Shown: positions 1 through 14,100, counted from the first letter of the stretch. The stretch is 64,000 bases of DNA from Trileptium ribeirensis (GCA_030248225.1 JASANE010000722.1:36413-100412); one strand, 5' to 3'. Notes: a model not told the origin generated them from the letters alone. Numbers and translations are program-made.

Positions 1-1030
1 GGTAACAAGATACATATTACATAGCTTATGAGCTATATAACCTAGTTTTATTTAAATAGCAAAAACGAAATCAGCGAAGTTGAAAAGCTATAAATTTTTG
101 TTACTTTACTACTATTACTTGAAAAGATATTAAGTTATAACTTATAAATTATTAGCTATGTAATAATTACATATTAGCTATGTAACGAATTTTTATTTAA
201 GCAGCAAAAATAAAATAAGTATATTAGAAATCATATAGTCATGAATTTTCACTACTTTATGACTATTGGTAGAAAAGATATTTAAGTATAAATCATTAGT
301 TATTTAACCATAGCTTATTAGCTATGTAACTTAACTCTATTTAAATAGCAGAAAAGAAATAAGCGTGCTCGAAAACATAAAGATAAGAATTTTTGTTACT
401 TTATGACTGTTACTTAAAAAGTTATTAAAATATAATTTATAAATTATTAGCTATGTAACTTAGCTCTATTTAGTAGCAAAAATGGAATGAGCGTACTCGA
501 AACCGTATGGTTATAAATTTTTATTACTTTACGACTATTAGTTGAAAAGATATTAACTTATTAGCTATGTAACTTAGCTTAATTTAAGTAGCAAAAATCA
601 AATGAGCCTACTCGAAAGCCTATAGATATGTATTTTTATTACTTTACGACTATTAGTTGCAACGTTGTTCCAATATAACGAACAAATTATTAGCTATGTA
701 AATTAGCTTAATTTAAGTAGCAAAAATCAAATGAGCCTACTCGAAAGCCTATAGATATGTATTTTTATTACTTTACGACTATTAATAAAAAGGTTATTCT
801 CATATAACATATAAATTATTAGCTAGCTTATTAGCTTAATTTAAGTAGCAAAAATCAAATGAGTCACCTCGAAAACCTATAAGTATAAATTTTCACAACT
901 TTATGTCTATTACTTGAGAAATTATTCAATTATAACTTACAAACTATTACCTAGCTTATTAGCTATGTAATCTACCTTAATTTAAATAAAATAAATGAAA
1001 TCAGAATTGTGGAAAACCTAGTTCAAAGTT
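1..1030. repeat. AT-rich tandem repeat, about 8 diverged units of 113-145 bp
   Basis: A recurring unit holds TTAGCTATGTAA, then TTTAAGTAGCAAAAATSAAATGAG-like, CTCGAAA and TTTTTATTACTTTACGACTA phrases. The GCAAAAA landmark recurs near 58, 203, 347, 474, 587, 718, 845 and 984. The array probably starts before the window. Confidence 0.85.
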
Positions 1031-2761
1031 TTTCAAACCTTAAAGTGATTGGTAAAAAGGTATGAAAACTACTAACTGTAGTTACATTTTATGTAAACCA
1101 CTACCTCAGTATCTTTTAAGAAGTATGACTCGTTTCCAATAGTTTATAAATTGGATTTCATGCTTAAAACATATTACTTATACCACACATAGATACCCAC
1201 ACAACAAAATAGGTGCTTTCGAAGGGTGAACAATGTGACAAACAACGTGAGCATATGGTTTCTCTTTAAATGATAAACGAACAACGCTATAGCTCAGCTT
1301 TCAGTGGGTATTGCAGCATTTCGTCTCAGATCATATCAATATATAGTCTTACTAAAGCATTTTTATTCAAATAAATTAGTATTATAAAAACACGGAACTC
1401 GATGATGTCAGTCATTAATCAAGTTAGTTTTTCATCTTAGCCACCATACGTATGCATATTTATGATATATAGTCTGATCGCCACCTCCACATATGTGGAG
1501 GGGGCTTAAAACATGCAATAATTGCCACATAATTTGACTTCACCAACTGGAAGGAGGGAGGGGGCGTAAAACCGCCACTTTTCATCTACTTACGTCTGTC
1601 GATAGTTTCCCGTAAGCGTATCCGGCTGTGCTCAGCTCGAACTGCTATGGCGAGTTTGAACAGCTTCGAAACTATAAATTTCACTGCAAGAATACCTGCT
1701 CCGAATGCGATGATAACTGCAAAAAGAACTGTCCTTCATCCTTCTGTCGCAAGTTTTCTTTGGAGGCGCTGTCCGATAATTTCTGATAAGAGATTCGCTT
1801 GTTTCGACTGCATTTCCCAACGTCACGACAGCGTTGATGGTTTACATGTGCATGGCTGTAACCATTTGCGGAGCAGAACGATAATTCTCTCGCTTGGCAT
1901 TGATTAAGAACAGTCTGAGATCCACGATGACACAGGAACACTTAGACGCTTTAGCCCTAATTGTCTATCTACCACGATGTGACAAATAGTTAAGACAACG
2001 AGGACATCATCCACAATTTTAAGAAATTTAAGTCTAGACGTGTGGCGATCTAAGATAACAGTTTTTATGCGCTTTTGGGCCCCTAACAGAAAGGAATCAG
2101 TGCAAAATTAGGATCGATGATTTAAGCGTTGGCGCGGTACGAGAGAACGGTGAGCTGTCACAGACAAATGAAGCTTATACGAATAACTGTTGGATTAAAT
2201 TTTACATTGTTTCCTTACGTGAAAGCTGTAATAAGACTCAAATCATGTATTCATCATCATGTGGTGTCAGCGTATGGTAGTGCGATTTAAATGGTAGTCC
2301 TATAAAGGGCCCCCGACCGCATTATGCGTAGGGCCCGCCGGTCGTAAATCTGGCACTGCATCTCCAATCAGCGATCAGTCCGTGACTGATAATCGATCAG
2401 AAGCAACTTGTAACCTGAGATGATCAGAGCTTCCCTGATTTTGCCCGCAGGTAATTTTTTTACATACAAAACCATTATGCAAACGTATTAGTATTTGTTT
2501 ACTGGGTAAATTATAGCGCAGCTGATACTGACAACTGTCATCAACTGATGAAAATGTATTCATAGGCGCAAATTCTCGAGGTTGGGAAGCAGTGAAACTG
2601 CCCTCCCAATATTTTGCTGACCATACGTAAACGATTCCTGCCAGTAATCTAGTCGGAGTCATAGTTAATCATTTACTTGTTACAGGAAGAGAATTTTAAT
2701 GGTGTATTTACAATTTATTCTTATGCGGTTGACACGCAAACGCATTGAAGTTGTGAATAAT
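1031..2761. other. Unassigned sequence
   Basis: No gene, RNA or element recognised. Short overlapping open frames near 1630-1940 occur on both strands and have no familiar motif. Confidence 0.6.
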
Positions 2762-3030
2762 CCTGGGTCAATAACATCCGCGGCACACTGATGCGTAAGC
2801 TCGACCTAACGAGGAAACGGTCCTAGAAGTTAATTGATGGCGTGTATAATTTCGAATCAAGAACCCCGGCGGCACACTCCTGCTGCGTAAGCTCGATCCA
2901 ACGAGAAAAGGGTGCTAAAAGTGATCATGTGTATATAATCCTAGATCAAGAACCCCCGCGGTACATTACTGATGGGCAAGGTCGACCCAACGAGGAAATG
3001 GTCCCTGAAGTGAAATTATCACGTGTATTG
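2762..3030. repeat. Three tandem units of 89 bp
   Basis: The phrase CGGCACACT (or CGGTACATT) recurs at 2781, 2870 and 2959, each followed by AAGCTCGACCTAACGAGGAA-like sequence and a GTGTATAAT-like end. More GC-rich than its surroundings. Confidence 0.85.
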
Positions 3031-5480
3031 CGTTATTGTAAACTAAAAATATCCATGATCATTTTAAGAAGAGAGCAGCGTGAATTGCACACATTTTGCA
3101 ACCATTTTCTATTCTGGTTGACCCAGCCAGTTGTGCCATTTTAGTCTCCTAGTTATATAGGCTGAATGCAGAGATGCCTGCCATAGTCAGTAAGGCTCAA
3201 ATACAACTCTTTGTACTGGAATGTAGCATCCATCGTTCGTAGGTTCCAAGGCCAGCATAAAAAGAATGGCCGATGTCAAATTTAGGGGCCGAAGTTTAAT
3301 GCATTCCATGCCCTTCTCGATATACTAAGCCAAGGTCCTTATGTCATTTACACTAAGCCTAGGTCGGGTGGCTGCCGCCCCTGAATCTCCCGCTCTAACC
3401 TGTTCTTTTTTTCTAACGTTGCAACGTGCGGCCTCTAAGGTTGACATGGGCCGAAAGAGTGATTATAGCCCGATATTCTAATTCGGTGTCCTGCGCTCTA
3501 TTATTTGCGTATTCGGTTATTTCGTTATCGCGTTGTAAATTGGAAAATAAACGTGAAATATAATTCTAAGTTTCTGAGTACTGAAACATAGATGACCTAA
3601 TTATTGCGTTGTATGGAGCCTTGTGCTACTTTAAGTTTATATATTTATATCACATTTTCATTAGTACAGTTACACGGAAGTTAGTAAACGGAACTACTTA
3701 TTAATCAAATGAAAATTTGATTAGATTTACTGAATTTATTTAAATATATCGGCCTATATGTGACATTCGGCTGGTAATCCTTAATATATATAGATTTTAT
3801 GCCGAGGTATGGTTCTTGCGTAGGATGTCGGAAGGCATAGCTTGGGCACAGTCAATAGCTGCAAAAGGAACAGATAGGTGACCATATCGTTGCGGTAGAA
3901 TAGCATAAAGGGTTATGCTTAGTTTCTATAAAACGCTGTGGATTTGGTACAAAAATTGTGTATTTTTCTCGAATTTTTAGCGCACTAAAGGTCCAAAGGT
4001 CAATAAAATTTTGGTAAAACAAAATGTGCATCGACAACGATGGAACGCAATATATATATATTGAACGAGTTTTCTAGTAAACTTGTCACTCGACATGATT
4101 CTACATATTTCATATTGAAATCGAGCAAACTTTTAACTGACGAACCGCATTAATCAAACATTTTTACTTTTACTTCTTTTCTATGGAACTATAAGCGCGC
4201 TAAGATTTCCAAGACTGAAATTTTTTTGATTTCGCCACAAATGCCCTCCTAATTAGGTATCTACCATTTTTTTTTACTTTTTAATAACTCAAGGCATTAA
4301 ATGGAGTCCCAAAGACATAGATAACTATACTAGATAAAAAAATTTCATTGCAGGAACACTAGTAAAATTGTACTTGATTCAGTGATGCTGCTGAAAATTC
4401 TAAAGCCCATCCAACTTATATTTATAAATAGCAAGACATACATTATAACTGCATGATCGCTAGAAAGAGTGATACTGCGTTGTCAAATTCCGTGATGCTT
4501 CTTTTTTAGTTTGTTTCTAACAAATTTAGAGTTAATAAAACAGCTTAAATGTTTATTAATTAACATAGCTAGATATATATAGTAACAATTAAAACATATG
4601 CAAAATTATTACGTTCAAAATTACGAAAACCAGATTTAAAATATACCACATTGGCTGTTTGTAGTCTCAGACACTGTTAATAGCACATCTCTGCGTGTCT
4701 ACAAATCCAGAGGTAGACAATAAGATACCCCGTCAGGAATTTGACCGGAAGTCAAGTGACATGCGTTTAGACCATTTTATTGCTTTACGTTCTATAAAAC
4801 GTAGCTCAAAGAAATAGTAAAGTCTAAAATCTGGACCACATAAATTTGTTCACATGTGGTTGAAAATTATATCTTTTCAAGCAACGAATCCTCTTACGGA
4901 AGTGAAAAATTTTAAAATATGTACACGTATATTGACGTGTATGACTGGACACAAAATAGACTTCACAAAAATTTCAGCATCAACTTAACTTTACGTAGTC
5001 ATACTATAAACCTCAATAAAACATGCAAATTGAACAAACTGCTTTAAAATCACCGATCACCTAAAAACGTCTCTTAATGTTTGAGAAGACCATTTCGGGT
5101 AGGAAAAACACAATATACCAATTATTTTCAAGTATGTTTCGGTGAATGGCAAAAAAATTCTGAATAAAACGTGGCGAAAAGGAATTAACCACTTAGCACA
5201 TTCAAGATCTAACATACACGCAAATATTTCGAAGAAATGCATATCTTACTATAATTGATAATTTTAACTGAACTATAGTTCACAAAAAATGGAAGTACCA
5301 TTGTTTTTTGTAAAATCTGTAACATAGTGTAACACCCGCTGCGATGGTAAAACATGCAGTCACGGACAAAACGAAAGTATACAAAAACCACAGCAACTAA
5401 ATACACTCCTCGTGTCTACACGAAAGGATCTTTTCTTTTTGTCAACCCAAGCTATACACCATTTTGTCTCAAGCCCAACT
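3031..5480. other. Unassigned sequence
   Basis: AT-rich; only short frames without recognisable content. Nothing supported. Confidence 0.6.
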
Positions 5481-5760
5481 TGGTCAATTTTGAAGACATA
5501 CATAGATAACTTTGGCACCAATTTCCAGTCAATATCCAAAAATTTAGAAAACAATTTTACGCCAAAGATGTATAGTTTTATATACCATTCAAACCACTTT
5601 GACGAGGTAAATTATTTGAATGAAGGAGTTATCTCCATTTATGTAAAATCCTAAGGCTAAGTCGTTTATCCATGAACCGATTTAGCTGACTCAACTCATC
5701 ATTGCAGTTGGAATGGTAGGCAAAATTATATTATCTACATTTCTCGTAATAAATTACGAA
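5481..5760. repeat. Dispersed repeat related to 60330-60690
   Basis: Shares in the same order ATGTATAGTTTTATATACCA, GGAGTTATCTCC, TTTATGTAAAATCCTAAG and the later ATTATATTATCTACATTTCT-like segment with the copy at 60.4 kb, same orientation. No protein. Element type unknown. Confidence 0.6.
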
Positions 5761-6783
5761 GTTACATCCGTTCGCTTCTAGAAACATGATTGCCGGTCCG
5801 CGTTTAAACAAAATATCGTCTTTTTGTTCGCCTCTGGTTCTTCTATCCTATATATAAATGTTGGTCTAGTTTGCAGTTAATTAATAGCACAAATGCAAAA
5901 TCAGCAGAATCAGCATCGACTAAAGTCTAACAGCAGAATCAGTATCGACTAAAGTCTAAATCAAGAGTGTCAGTGTCATTTTGATTCGACTTTTAATACT
6001 CAAATAAAAATACATTTAGTAGTTTCTTTGAAATTTTTTTATTTAACTAAAATAAAAGCTTTAGGGTTTCTTCAAAAACTATCGGAAAAATAAATGAAGC
6101 TCTTGGATTATTAATTTATTGTAGCTGTTTTTTTGCAAACATTATTGAGGCTTGCAAACAAATGTAGCTAGAACTACAGACTTTGCTACATAGAAACAAC
6201 TGCGGGGTCTTGAACGAACATCTCGAACACTTACACCAGATTTTGTAACAAAATATTTTTTCAAGCCAAATCAAACATTTTGGCGCGTACCACCTTTGGT
6301 TGCCCTATCGTTAGAATAAACCATAACTTAGTGCGGAGGAATTCGACGGCCCCCTCCGATTTAACCCTATTATAAAGCTCATATAACAAAAACCTTGGCA
6401 CAGGCTTAATATATCGAAAACGGAATAGCATGCACTTCGCTTCCACACATAAAAATTGTATTGGCCAACATTTTTAATATTTGAAGTTATTTTTCACTTT
6501 CACAAGTTCGATTATGTATTTTTACTACAGGAACTATAGACCAGTCCTTCAAATATTATGGTTCAAGCAGAAAATATATATTTTCGAACGAACATCGAAG
6601 GAGTCTAAAATCCAAATCCAAGGAAGAGCGATCATTTCGCAGAGGGGTTCTAAATAAAAACATAAGTTTTCAGTGACTTACACATTTCTAAGTCGAAATT
6701 TTCTGTGGAACTTTTCGCCATCACAATGCATTGTACAGGTTACAGAAGGTTTGCACAAAGCAAAAGAGGAAGCTAAGATGCTT
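5761..6783. other. Unassigned, with a 28-bp tandem duplication
   Basis: At 5899-5957 the unit CAGAATCAGCATCGACTAAA plus GTCTAA is repeated twice. The rest shows nothing recognisable. Confidence 0.6.
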
Positions 6784-7103
6784 AACGCGTGTCCACAGGC
6801 TCAAACTTTTTGCTCAAATGTTGGTCAAATTTTGATATAAAAATTTGGTCAAAATTTGATGGTGATTTTTAAATAAAAATTGCGATATTTTAAAATTTGA
6901 GATTACTATTTGAGCTCAAACTATTTCAGGCAATACATCTCGTCCATGATTGGCTACAGGAATATTCATGAAAAGTTTGAAAAGCGTTCACACGTTCAAA
7001 CTTGATAAAAATGCAAAAAGATGCTTTCAAATTTTGATCAAAATCTGAGCTCAAATTTTGATCAAAATTTGAGCAAAAAGTTTGAGCGTGTGAACACGCC
7101 TTT
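6784..7103. mobile_element. Short inverted-repeat element, about 320 bp
   Basis: Ends are inverted copies: CTCAAACTTTTTGCTCAAAT after CGCGTGTCCACAGG on the left, GAGCAAAAAGTTTGAGCGTG then TGAACACGCC on the right. The interior is made of repeats of TTTGATCAAAATTTGAG type. No protein. Same family as 8204-8491. Confidence 0.75.
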
Positions 7104-7670
7104 ACATTCAAATTTTTATTGCAATACAGATTCCGCATAACGAAGAATCGACACGCTTGTACCTACTGACACATAGCAGCAGAAAACTAAAAAGGTTGTT
7201 GCGAAAACGATTAAATAAAAATATGTTCATCGTGCATTAGGTGCAGCATAGGATTGCCTTAAATCGTAACGGAATTTTCGTTTCTATTAACAGACGAATT
7301 TTGCATACTGACCAATGCACATTGAATTTTTTTTATAATTTTTCAATTGTAACAAAATTCGAACAGTAGTTATCAAACATTTTGTAGAAAAATCAGGCTG
7401 CCTAATTCGAGCAGTTTAGTAACTATTTAAAAACGTCGAACGAATCTCGTACAAACACCGAACAAGAGTATCGAACGCATAATAGTCATTACTATATATC
7501 TATTTCTGTATCAACTGCAATGTTAGATGTGACAGTCTCTTGCCTGCTTAATGTAAAAATATAAGTCTTCTACAGCTAAAAATAATACTAAACGTTCTTG
7601 AGTTGTTTGTAAAATAGATTAGAATATCATTGGAAAAATGTACAAGACTACATTGTCCCAAAAAGTATAG
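7104..7670 (-). other. Downstream of PNISR, probable 3' UTR
   Basis: AT-rich. On the minus strand an AATAAA lies at 7115-7120, about 780 nt past the stop, and is a possible polyadenylation signal. Nothing else recognised. Confidence 0.35.
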
Positions 7671-7827
7671 CAGTCATGGACAAAAATAGGTGCAAAAAAT
7701 TCGTTCTAAAATATGATAAATTTTGTTCACGTTCACGTTCGTTAGTAAACGAATGTTCTAAAGTATGTTTGCGTTTACGTTCGTTCGCGTTCGTTTTTTT
7801 ATGGTACCAAATTTTTGTCCATGACTG
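7671..7827. mobile_element. 157-bp inverted-repeat element just after the PNISR stop
   Basis: Perfect 17-bp terminal inverted repeats: CAGTCATGGACAAAAAT at 7671-7687 and its complement at 7811-7827. The interior is a GTTCGTTCGCG-rich simple sequence. It begins 70 bp downstream of the PNISR stop, so it probably lies in the 3' untranslated region, where it could form a long hairpin in the transcript. The ends resemble Tc1/mariner MITEs, but a clean TA duplication is not visible. Confidence 0.75.
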
Positions 7828-7897
7828 TATTTTTGATTGCAGAGCACTAAGTTTCTTGTTGTTGGGTTGCAAGTGAAATCGGCATACTGTACGCAGG

Positions 7898-8121
7898 TTA
7901 TCTTCTCGAGTAGCACTTGATGCACATAAAGTCGTCTTTGTAAAATTTTCCCGGGCACGTGTCGTGCTGCCAGCGGCCGCATTCGTAGCATTGTTCCCAC
8001 CCAGATCCGGATTTGTCGTACTGACCGCAATAAAGGCACGCCCTGTCACGATTTTGTGATCTTCTAGGTGACTTGTAATCTTTAATTTCGCGGCGGCTTG
8101 GAGAAACAGATTGCATCGTAC
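7898..8121 (-). CDS. PNISR: PNISR exon 13: RS segment plus C4HC3 zinc finger, stop
   Basis: 224 nt from TTTTTAAG to the TAA at 7898. Residues 816-889. A short SPSRR/SPRRSQNRDR stretch is followed by a zinc finger with ligands C844, C847, C860, C863, H868, C871, C882 and C885 (CxxC-x12-CxxC-x4-HxxC-x10-CxxC). Spacing and the Trp before the second pair are PHD-like. Vertebrate PNISR ends in an RS tail without a finger (family knowledge). The exon joins in phase 1, like all four exons before it, as expected of a shuffled or captured module. The alternative is that the finger is ancestral and was lost in vertebrates. Whether it reads histone tails or binds another partner cannot be told from sequence. 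Confidence 0.87.
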
Positions 8122-11100
8122 CTTAAAAACACTGCTGAAATTTTACAATTATATCAAACAAAGCCTACAATTATAAATTTAGCTACATTGGTAATATTAA
8201 TCCGTGTTAAGTTAGATTCACACGTCAACTTTTTGCTCAAAATTTGAGCCCAAGTTATACTCAATATTTGAAAGTATTTTTTCTACTTTTGGCGAATTTG
8301 AACGTGTAAATACTGTTCAAACTATTGTAGCGTATTGCTTGAGCAAATTAGGGACAAGGAATTGAACTTGAAAATTTTTGAGCTCAAACCTTGCACTCAA
8401 ACTATGAAGCACTGTGATTTTCCATATTTTTATATTACAATTTACGGTGAAAATTTGAGCAAAAAGTTTGACGTGTGAACACAGCTTAACATACCAACCA
8501 CTAGATCAAAACATTTTGAGTTATCACTCGTCCCACGCATTAAGGCAATACGAGTGATATCTACAAGCAATACAATTTAATGAGACAAGGCGACTTTGTC
8601 GCCTTCCATTATTACTTTTAAAAGCCTAAGCTACGCCTAAGTTTCACTTCGATTAGACTGGTCAGTCCCACATTTCGGTTGGCTAATGACATACGAACAG
8701 AAAGGTAAGTAAGCCAAGTTGGGACTTGTACCTTAATCCTTACCTTTCGAAGATAATTTTTCGTTCTGACTTGTTCTTTGCCTCTTGTTTTTTGATGTTC
8801 TCGAGGTTTCAGCAACGCTTGGTTGCCTGCTGTTCGATTTATGTCGAGATGTTCCGCTGCGATATTCATTATAATCCGATGGTGACCGCCGACTGTCGTC
8901 CGAGTTAGTCGACTCTGCGTCATCGAGCGAACTAAGCCGTTCATCTATGAAATAATAATTACACGAAATCAAAATATAAATCTCAAATGAATTTTGGTAT
9001 GTAATTAGGACGTGCTAAGATCTAATTTACCATACGATGTTCTATCAAGCGTCAGTGATTTCAAAACCACGAGTCAGTCATTCGCTGGCGGAAATAATGT
9101 GATAGCAATTTTGACGAGAACATCTTTATTACATTAAGCCGGATGCCATGTAAACATTTTTAGAGTCTGAAACATTGGGGCAGTACAGCACAGAAAAAAA
9201 CCATTGTTAGCCTTAGACAATCTGTAGTCAATACAATTAGCCAAGATATTGAAAAACCCAAAGAGACAAGAATACGCGGGACGGTATGTAGAGGCCGTAA
9301 CTAAGGTTTCCACTATTCATTTAAGAAAAAATCCTATTACAATCCGTATTTATTGCCATACCACAGAACCTATGACGTAATTATTTTTAAAGTTTGTGTC
9401 CAATAATTATTTTCAATGTCACCGGTTTGACAGAGAATAAGTGCTAAACACTGTTGTTGTATTTTACTCAGACTAAAGCGCAGTAGGAGTTTATCCACGG
9501 TCGTTCATGTAAATCGTGTAAACACACAACACATAGTTATTCTAATTCTTAAAATTAAATGTGCAATCAATCGATACATGCTTCACATGAAAGAAGCATG
9601 ATCACGAAGGAAATAATAACGTCAAATAAGAATCACGCGCAATTATTGCATATATAATATTATATTATATGCGTACGCAACCAAACGCCCCAACACGTTG
9701 CGGCGTTCAAAAGCACACATGTTAAGCGCAAACCTAGGCAAACGCAGATCTATGCAAATGCGTTTAAATGGAAATGGACCTAAAGTTACAATCATAGATT
9801 AACTACATATGAAATCGAACGATATCGCAATAGGTGGATATCAATTTTGAACGAAATTTGTTAAATTAAACGCAAACGGTTTTATTGTTGTTAAGGTTCC
9901 GAATAAAAAAGCGAACGTTGTCGTCGCAGTATGGCACAAGCAAAAATGTTAAATAGCATATCTAAAAATCGGTGAGCGGTGCCATTATCGTGTACCATCG
10001 ATTGGGTTCCGCTGTTGATCGAGCGGCAGCCGACCCAATTTAGCCTTGGGCTCAGTGCATGGCTCATATAAGGACCTTAACTTAGGCTTAGTATATCGAG
10101 AACAGCATAGCCTACATTTTACTTCCGTCCGCAAGTTACACTGGCAATCATTTCATTACCGCAAAGCCACATAAGGAAAGAAGAAAAGTAATCATTAATG
10201 ACTGCTATTACGGAATATTCGAAACCGTGGTACTACGTAATTTTACCTCTTTTCGTTGATCTGTTATCTTCCCTTCTCTTCCTTTTCTTAGTTGACCTTC
10301 TCGTAGAACTATCGTGGCTTCTTTTGTGTTTACCACCGGACGAGAGAGCGGCTGATTTTTGCTTCGAATCGCGATGTTTTCGCCGCTTTTTCTCCGAATG
10401 AAATTCGCTGCTATCGCTGCTTGTCGAGGATGACGTGTAGTCCGAGACATATCGTGAACCTAAACATTATTATGAATTTGTTCATAATAGAAATATATAA
10501 ATGAAAATTACATATTTTTTGTATAGATAAAATTTCAGAAAATACCAGATACATTTCAATAAAAAACACAAAAACACTGTCTGAAATATGAGCAGGTGAC
10601 GCTTAGGAATCTTGATCGTAAAACAGATATTTAAATACGCCAAATCCTAACTTGGACCGTGTAAAATTTTTTGACTCCCTCGATGCCACATGTTACTATT
10701 TGATATATCAAAAGGATATGTTTATTTGCACGGAGAGTAAGCTTGACTAGATTAAAATTTTGCCATTCTAAAATTACAGTTTAGTTATTGGTGTGCATTG
10801 CAGGAATTTATTTACATATTTTTTAAAGTTTGTAAATATGACACAAAAGCGTCTCCGATACCACTATGTACGGCGCAGAACCAAAGTTGCACGCTGAACA
10901 GTGTTCATATACTAACTAAGAAAACAAAATCGCTGTGAACAGCAGGCATCAATCAAAGAGCTGCCGTCTATGCACCACTTCGCTGATCAACGTACTTGCT
11001 GTTGATCATAATAGAATATTGGTTTCTGCTATGGACCAAAACTCATAATTTGGTTTTTCAAACGCAGAGGGATTCATTTACAGTCACAGACAGATGTATA

Positions 11101-14100
11101 TTCAGGCGCATGCAAAGGCATGAAAATGCATAAATTCAGAAGCTTCGATGGGCCAAAAATTCAAGGGGGCTTTAGGGGTCGGTTCGGCCACGAAAATCGG
11201 GACCAGTGGATCCATTTAGGGGAGATTTTCAATACTTAAACTTCAAATGATGCAATCGCATTATATATTGAATATGCTTTTCGTATTACCGAGCGAAGCG
11301 TTTTGATTTTCTGTCTGGGAGCAAAAAAGTCGATGTCCGTTCGTCTTTCATGGATCTCAAGAACCACTGAACCTATTTCAAAAAACTTTCTTGTTTGAAA
11401 GCTTATCACGTGAGGATGTGCACCTGATATTTTAGAAGTGTGGCAACTTGCCAATTTTATCATTAATTAAGCTATTTAGCTAATTAACACCCTAATTAAG
11501 CTCATAACAGCTTAATTATTGGTAGTAGAGTCGTTTTAACGGCATATAACCTTGGGTAAATAAAACGATTCTTTCATTTACTCATTGTTGTCTAGGTAAT
11601 AATATATTTCCAAGACATTGAGTACGTTCATATTACTAATGCCGTCGCTCAGCTCAAAGAATGTAGTTCCACTACGACTGGTATACTTAGTACTGACTAA
11701 ATATATATCCAGTCACGACCAGTAATAAGTGCAAAATAATCGATCCTTTCGATTAAACGAAATTTCTAACATTTGCGATTAAACGCTATTTCTATCGATT
11801 TTGATTTAGATCGAATTCGAATGCACTAAATTTAGGTTGGGACTATACAACAGCATAACCGAGACGTACAAACCGCAATGCACGATATTTAGTCAAATTG
11901 AGTCACAGAAACGTTTGAGCTGAAATAGACTTATCTGGAAAATCCGTGGTAAAACTTTCGGATGAGCCAAATCAAAAAGGTCCGTGGACACGTTTACAGT
12001 TATTTGGCACTGTGCGTAAGGTTGCCTCTCTGCCCCGGCCAACCCTGTAAAAAAACCGTGGAAATTGCTTGTAAAAGCGCAATATAATATTATTATTGAA
12101 ACAGCCCGAAATACTAAGTTTCGTAAATTTGATAATCTTACGCATTTTGTGGATAAAAGTTGTGATACAGCGCAAAACAGGATAAAAGACTAATCAAATT
12201 GCTCGGAGAAGACAGTATTTCACTAAATAACGTGCGTGATTACTGTCACAAGAATATTTCGGTTTATTGTATGCATTTATTTTCGAAAAAAAACACAACT
12301 GTGAGAACGATATTGCAGCGGGAGCGCCAACCACAACTTACTGCTGTTTTAAATAGGCTAACAAGCTTACCTTTTTGCGAAGTTCTACCTTCGTCCACAT
12401 GATTATGATCCTTGTTCTTGTCATACCTCTTCTTGGTTGTCTTCCGAGCTTCATCGATACTGCTTTTGTAGTTCTGACTACTATCCACGAAGCGAATCGA
12501 GTCCCGCCGAGCACCATCATGCTTTTGTTCGCTTTCACCGCTCGTCGACGGCATATTGTCTAAAATAAATCCACCGCATACTTGATACAGTACTAATATT
12601 TGAGTCAACTGCTTCTGTTTTAACTAAAATAATCTTTGACAACAGTGCATAAGCTACAGTCACGACCAGAGATAGATGCAACATAATGGATCGGAATTTT
12701 AGAATAATGCACATAAAATCGGAAAAAGTCAAAATCGAACGATATCGCAATAGTTCGATCTTCGTTTACATGAAATTCGTTAAACTAGTAACACGTAAAC
12801 GTGGGTGACGGAGGCATGGTGGTTAACAACGGCGTGAATAGTGCATACAGCTTGTGGAATTTCTAACATTTTTGGTAACAATAATAACAGGAAGACATGA
12901 AAACGTCTAGTTATTTATACAGTAGAATGACAATACATCTATCAAGTTGTACCCATCAATGAAATTTAGTCCAAATCGGCCGAGTGATTCAAAAGTTATA
13001 ACACACTTAATAATTTTTCACTCATTTTTAAGAGACTTTGCTTAATTTTAAGAGAATTTATAAAGGTAAGTAGATCACTCGTTTACAGTCTTTTAGAAAA
13101 CGTGAAGGTACATGTTATGTCAAAAAATGACCGAGATAGCACGAACGGTTGTCGAGATATGATGAACTTAGGTTTCCCTAAGTCAATTTTAAGAGAATTT
13201 GCTTAATTTTTAAGGAAAGAGACGAAATACGTCAATCAGCTATACACAGCTGTTTAGAAAACGTGAAAATACATTTTATGGAAAAATTCGCCGAAATAGC
13301 ACGAACGGTTGTCGAGATGCGGTGAAAAAGCTGAAAAAATGGCAAAAATCCCTAAGTTTGAGCAACATTTGCTTAATTTTGAGTACAAAGCAATTTTCGT
13401 AGAAAAAAGTGCTCAATGAAAGGGCACTCCGCAAGAGAATATGCAACACGAAGAAAAAAATTTCTAAAATCGGCCCAGGCGTTCAACCTGCAGACCTGTC
13501 TGTGACAAACAAAAAAAATTAACAAAGAAAATTGAAATTTTGCGTCTAGTATATTGATATATAAAAAGTTAAATGTACGCTGCGGCTGCGACTCACCACC
13601 TTCGGTGGCTCGTCTTGCCTCCGTCAATTAAACGTAAATTGACATTATTTTAATTAAATTAAATTTTATTTTAACATATTCTAAATTCGTAAAACGCTAA
13701 CATTTTTTATTAAATCACTTTTTTCTATTTCAACACAGTCAAAATACGTTAACCCAGTTGTTTTAGACCTGTAATCGTTGTACAGGTCACAGTAGATCGA
13801 CATCGGTGAAAATTTAATCGCTAACGATCGATTTTGGTTTAAACGAAAGAGATCGAAACTAATTTCGCTGGATTTTTGAGTACTTAATTCTGATTACAAG
13901 TGTTTGGGTACAAGTAAGACATGACAGTGGCCTTTCGGGCAAATGACTATGGAGCGAATATGACTCAAGCTGTGAGAAAATCACAAGCATTTCTACCAGC
14001 TACTGTACATACAGTTATCGATAAGACAACACGTCACATTTCGTTTGAGTGTCGAATGAGTCGTAAACAAAAAATTATGAGTCGTTTTGTCGAGCACCGC

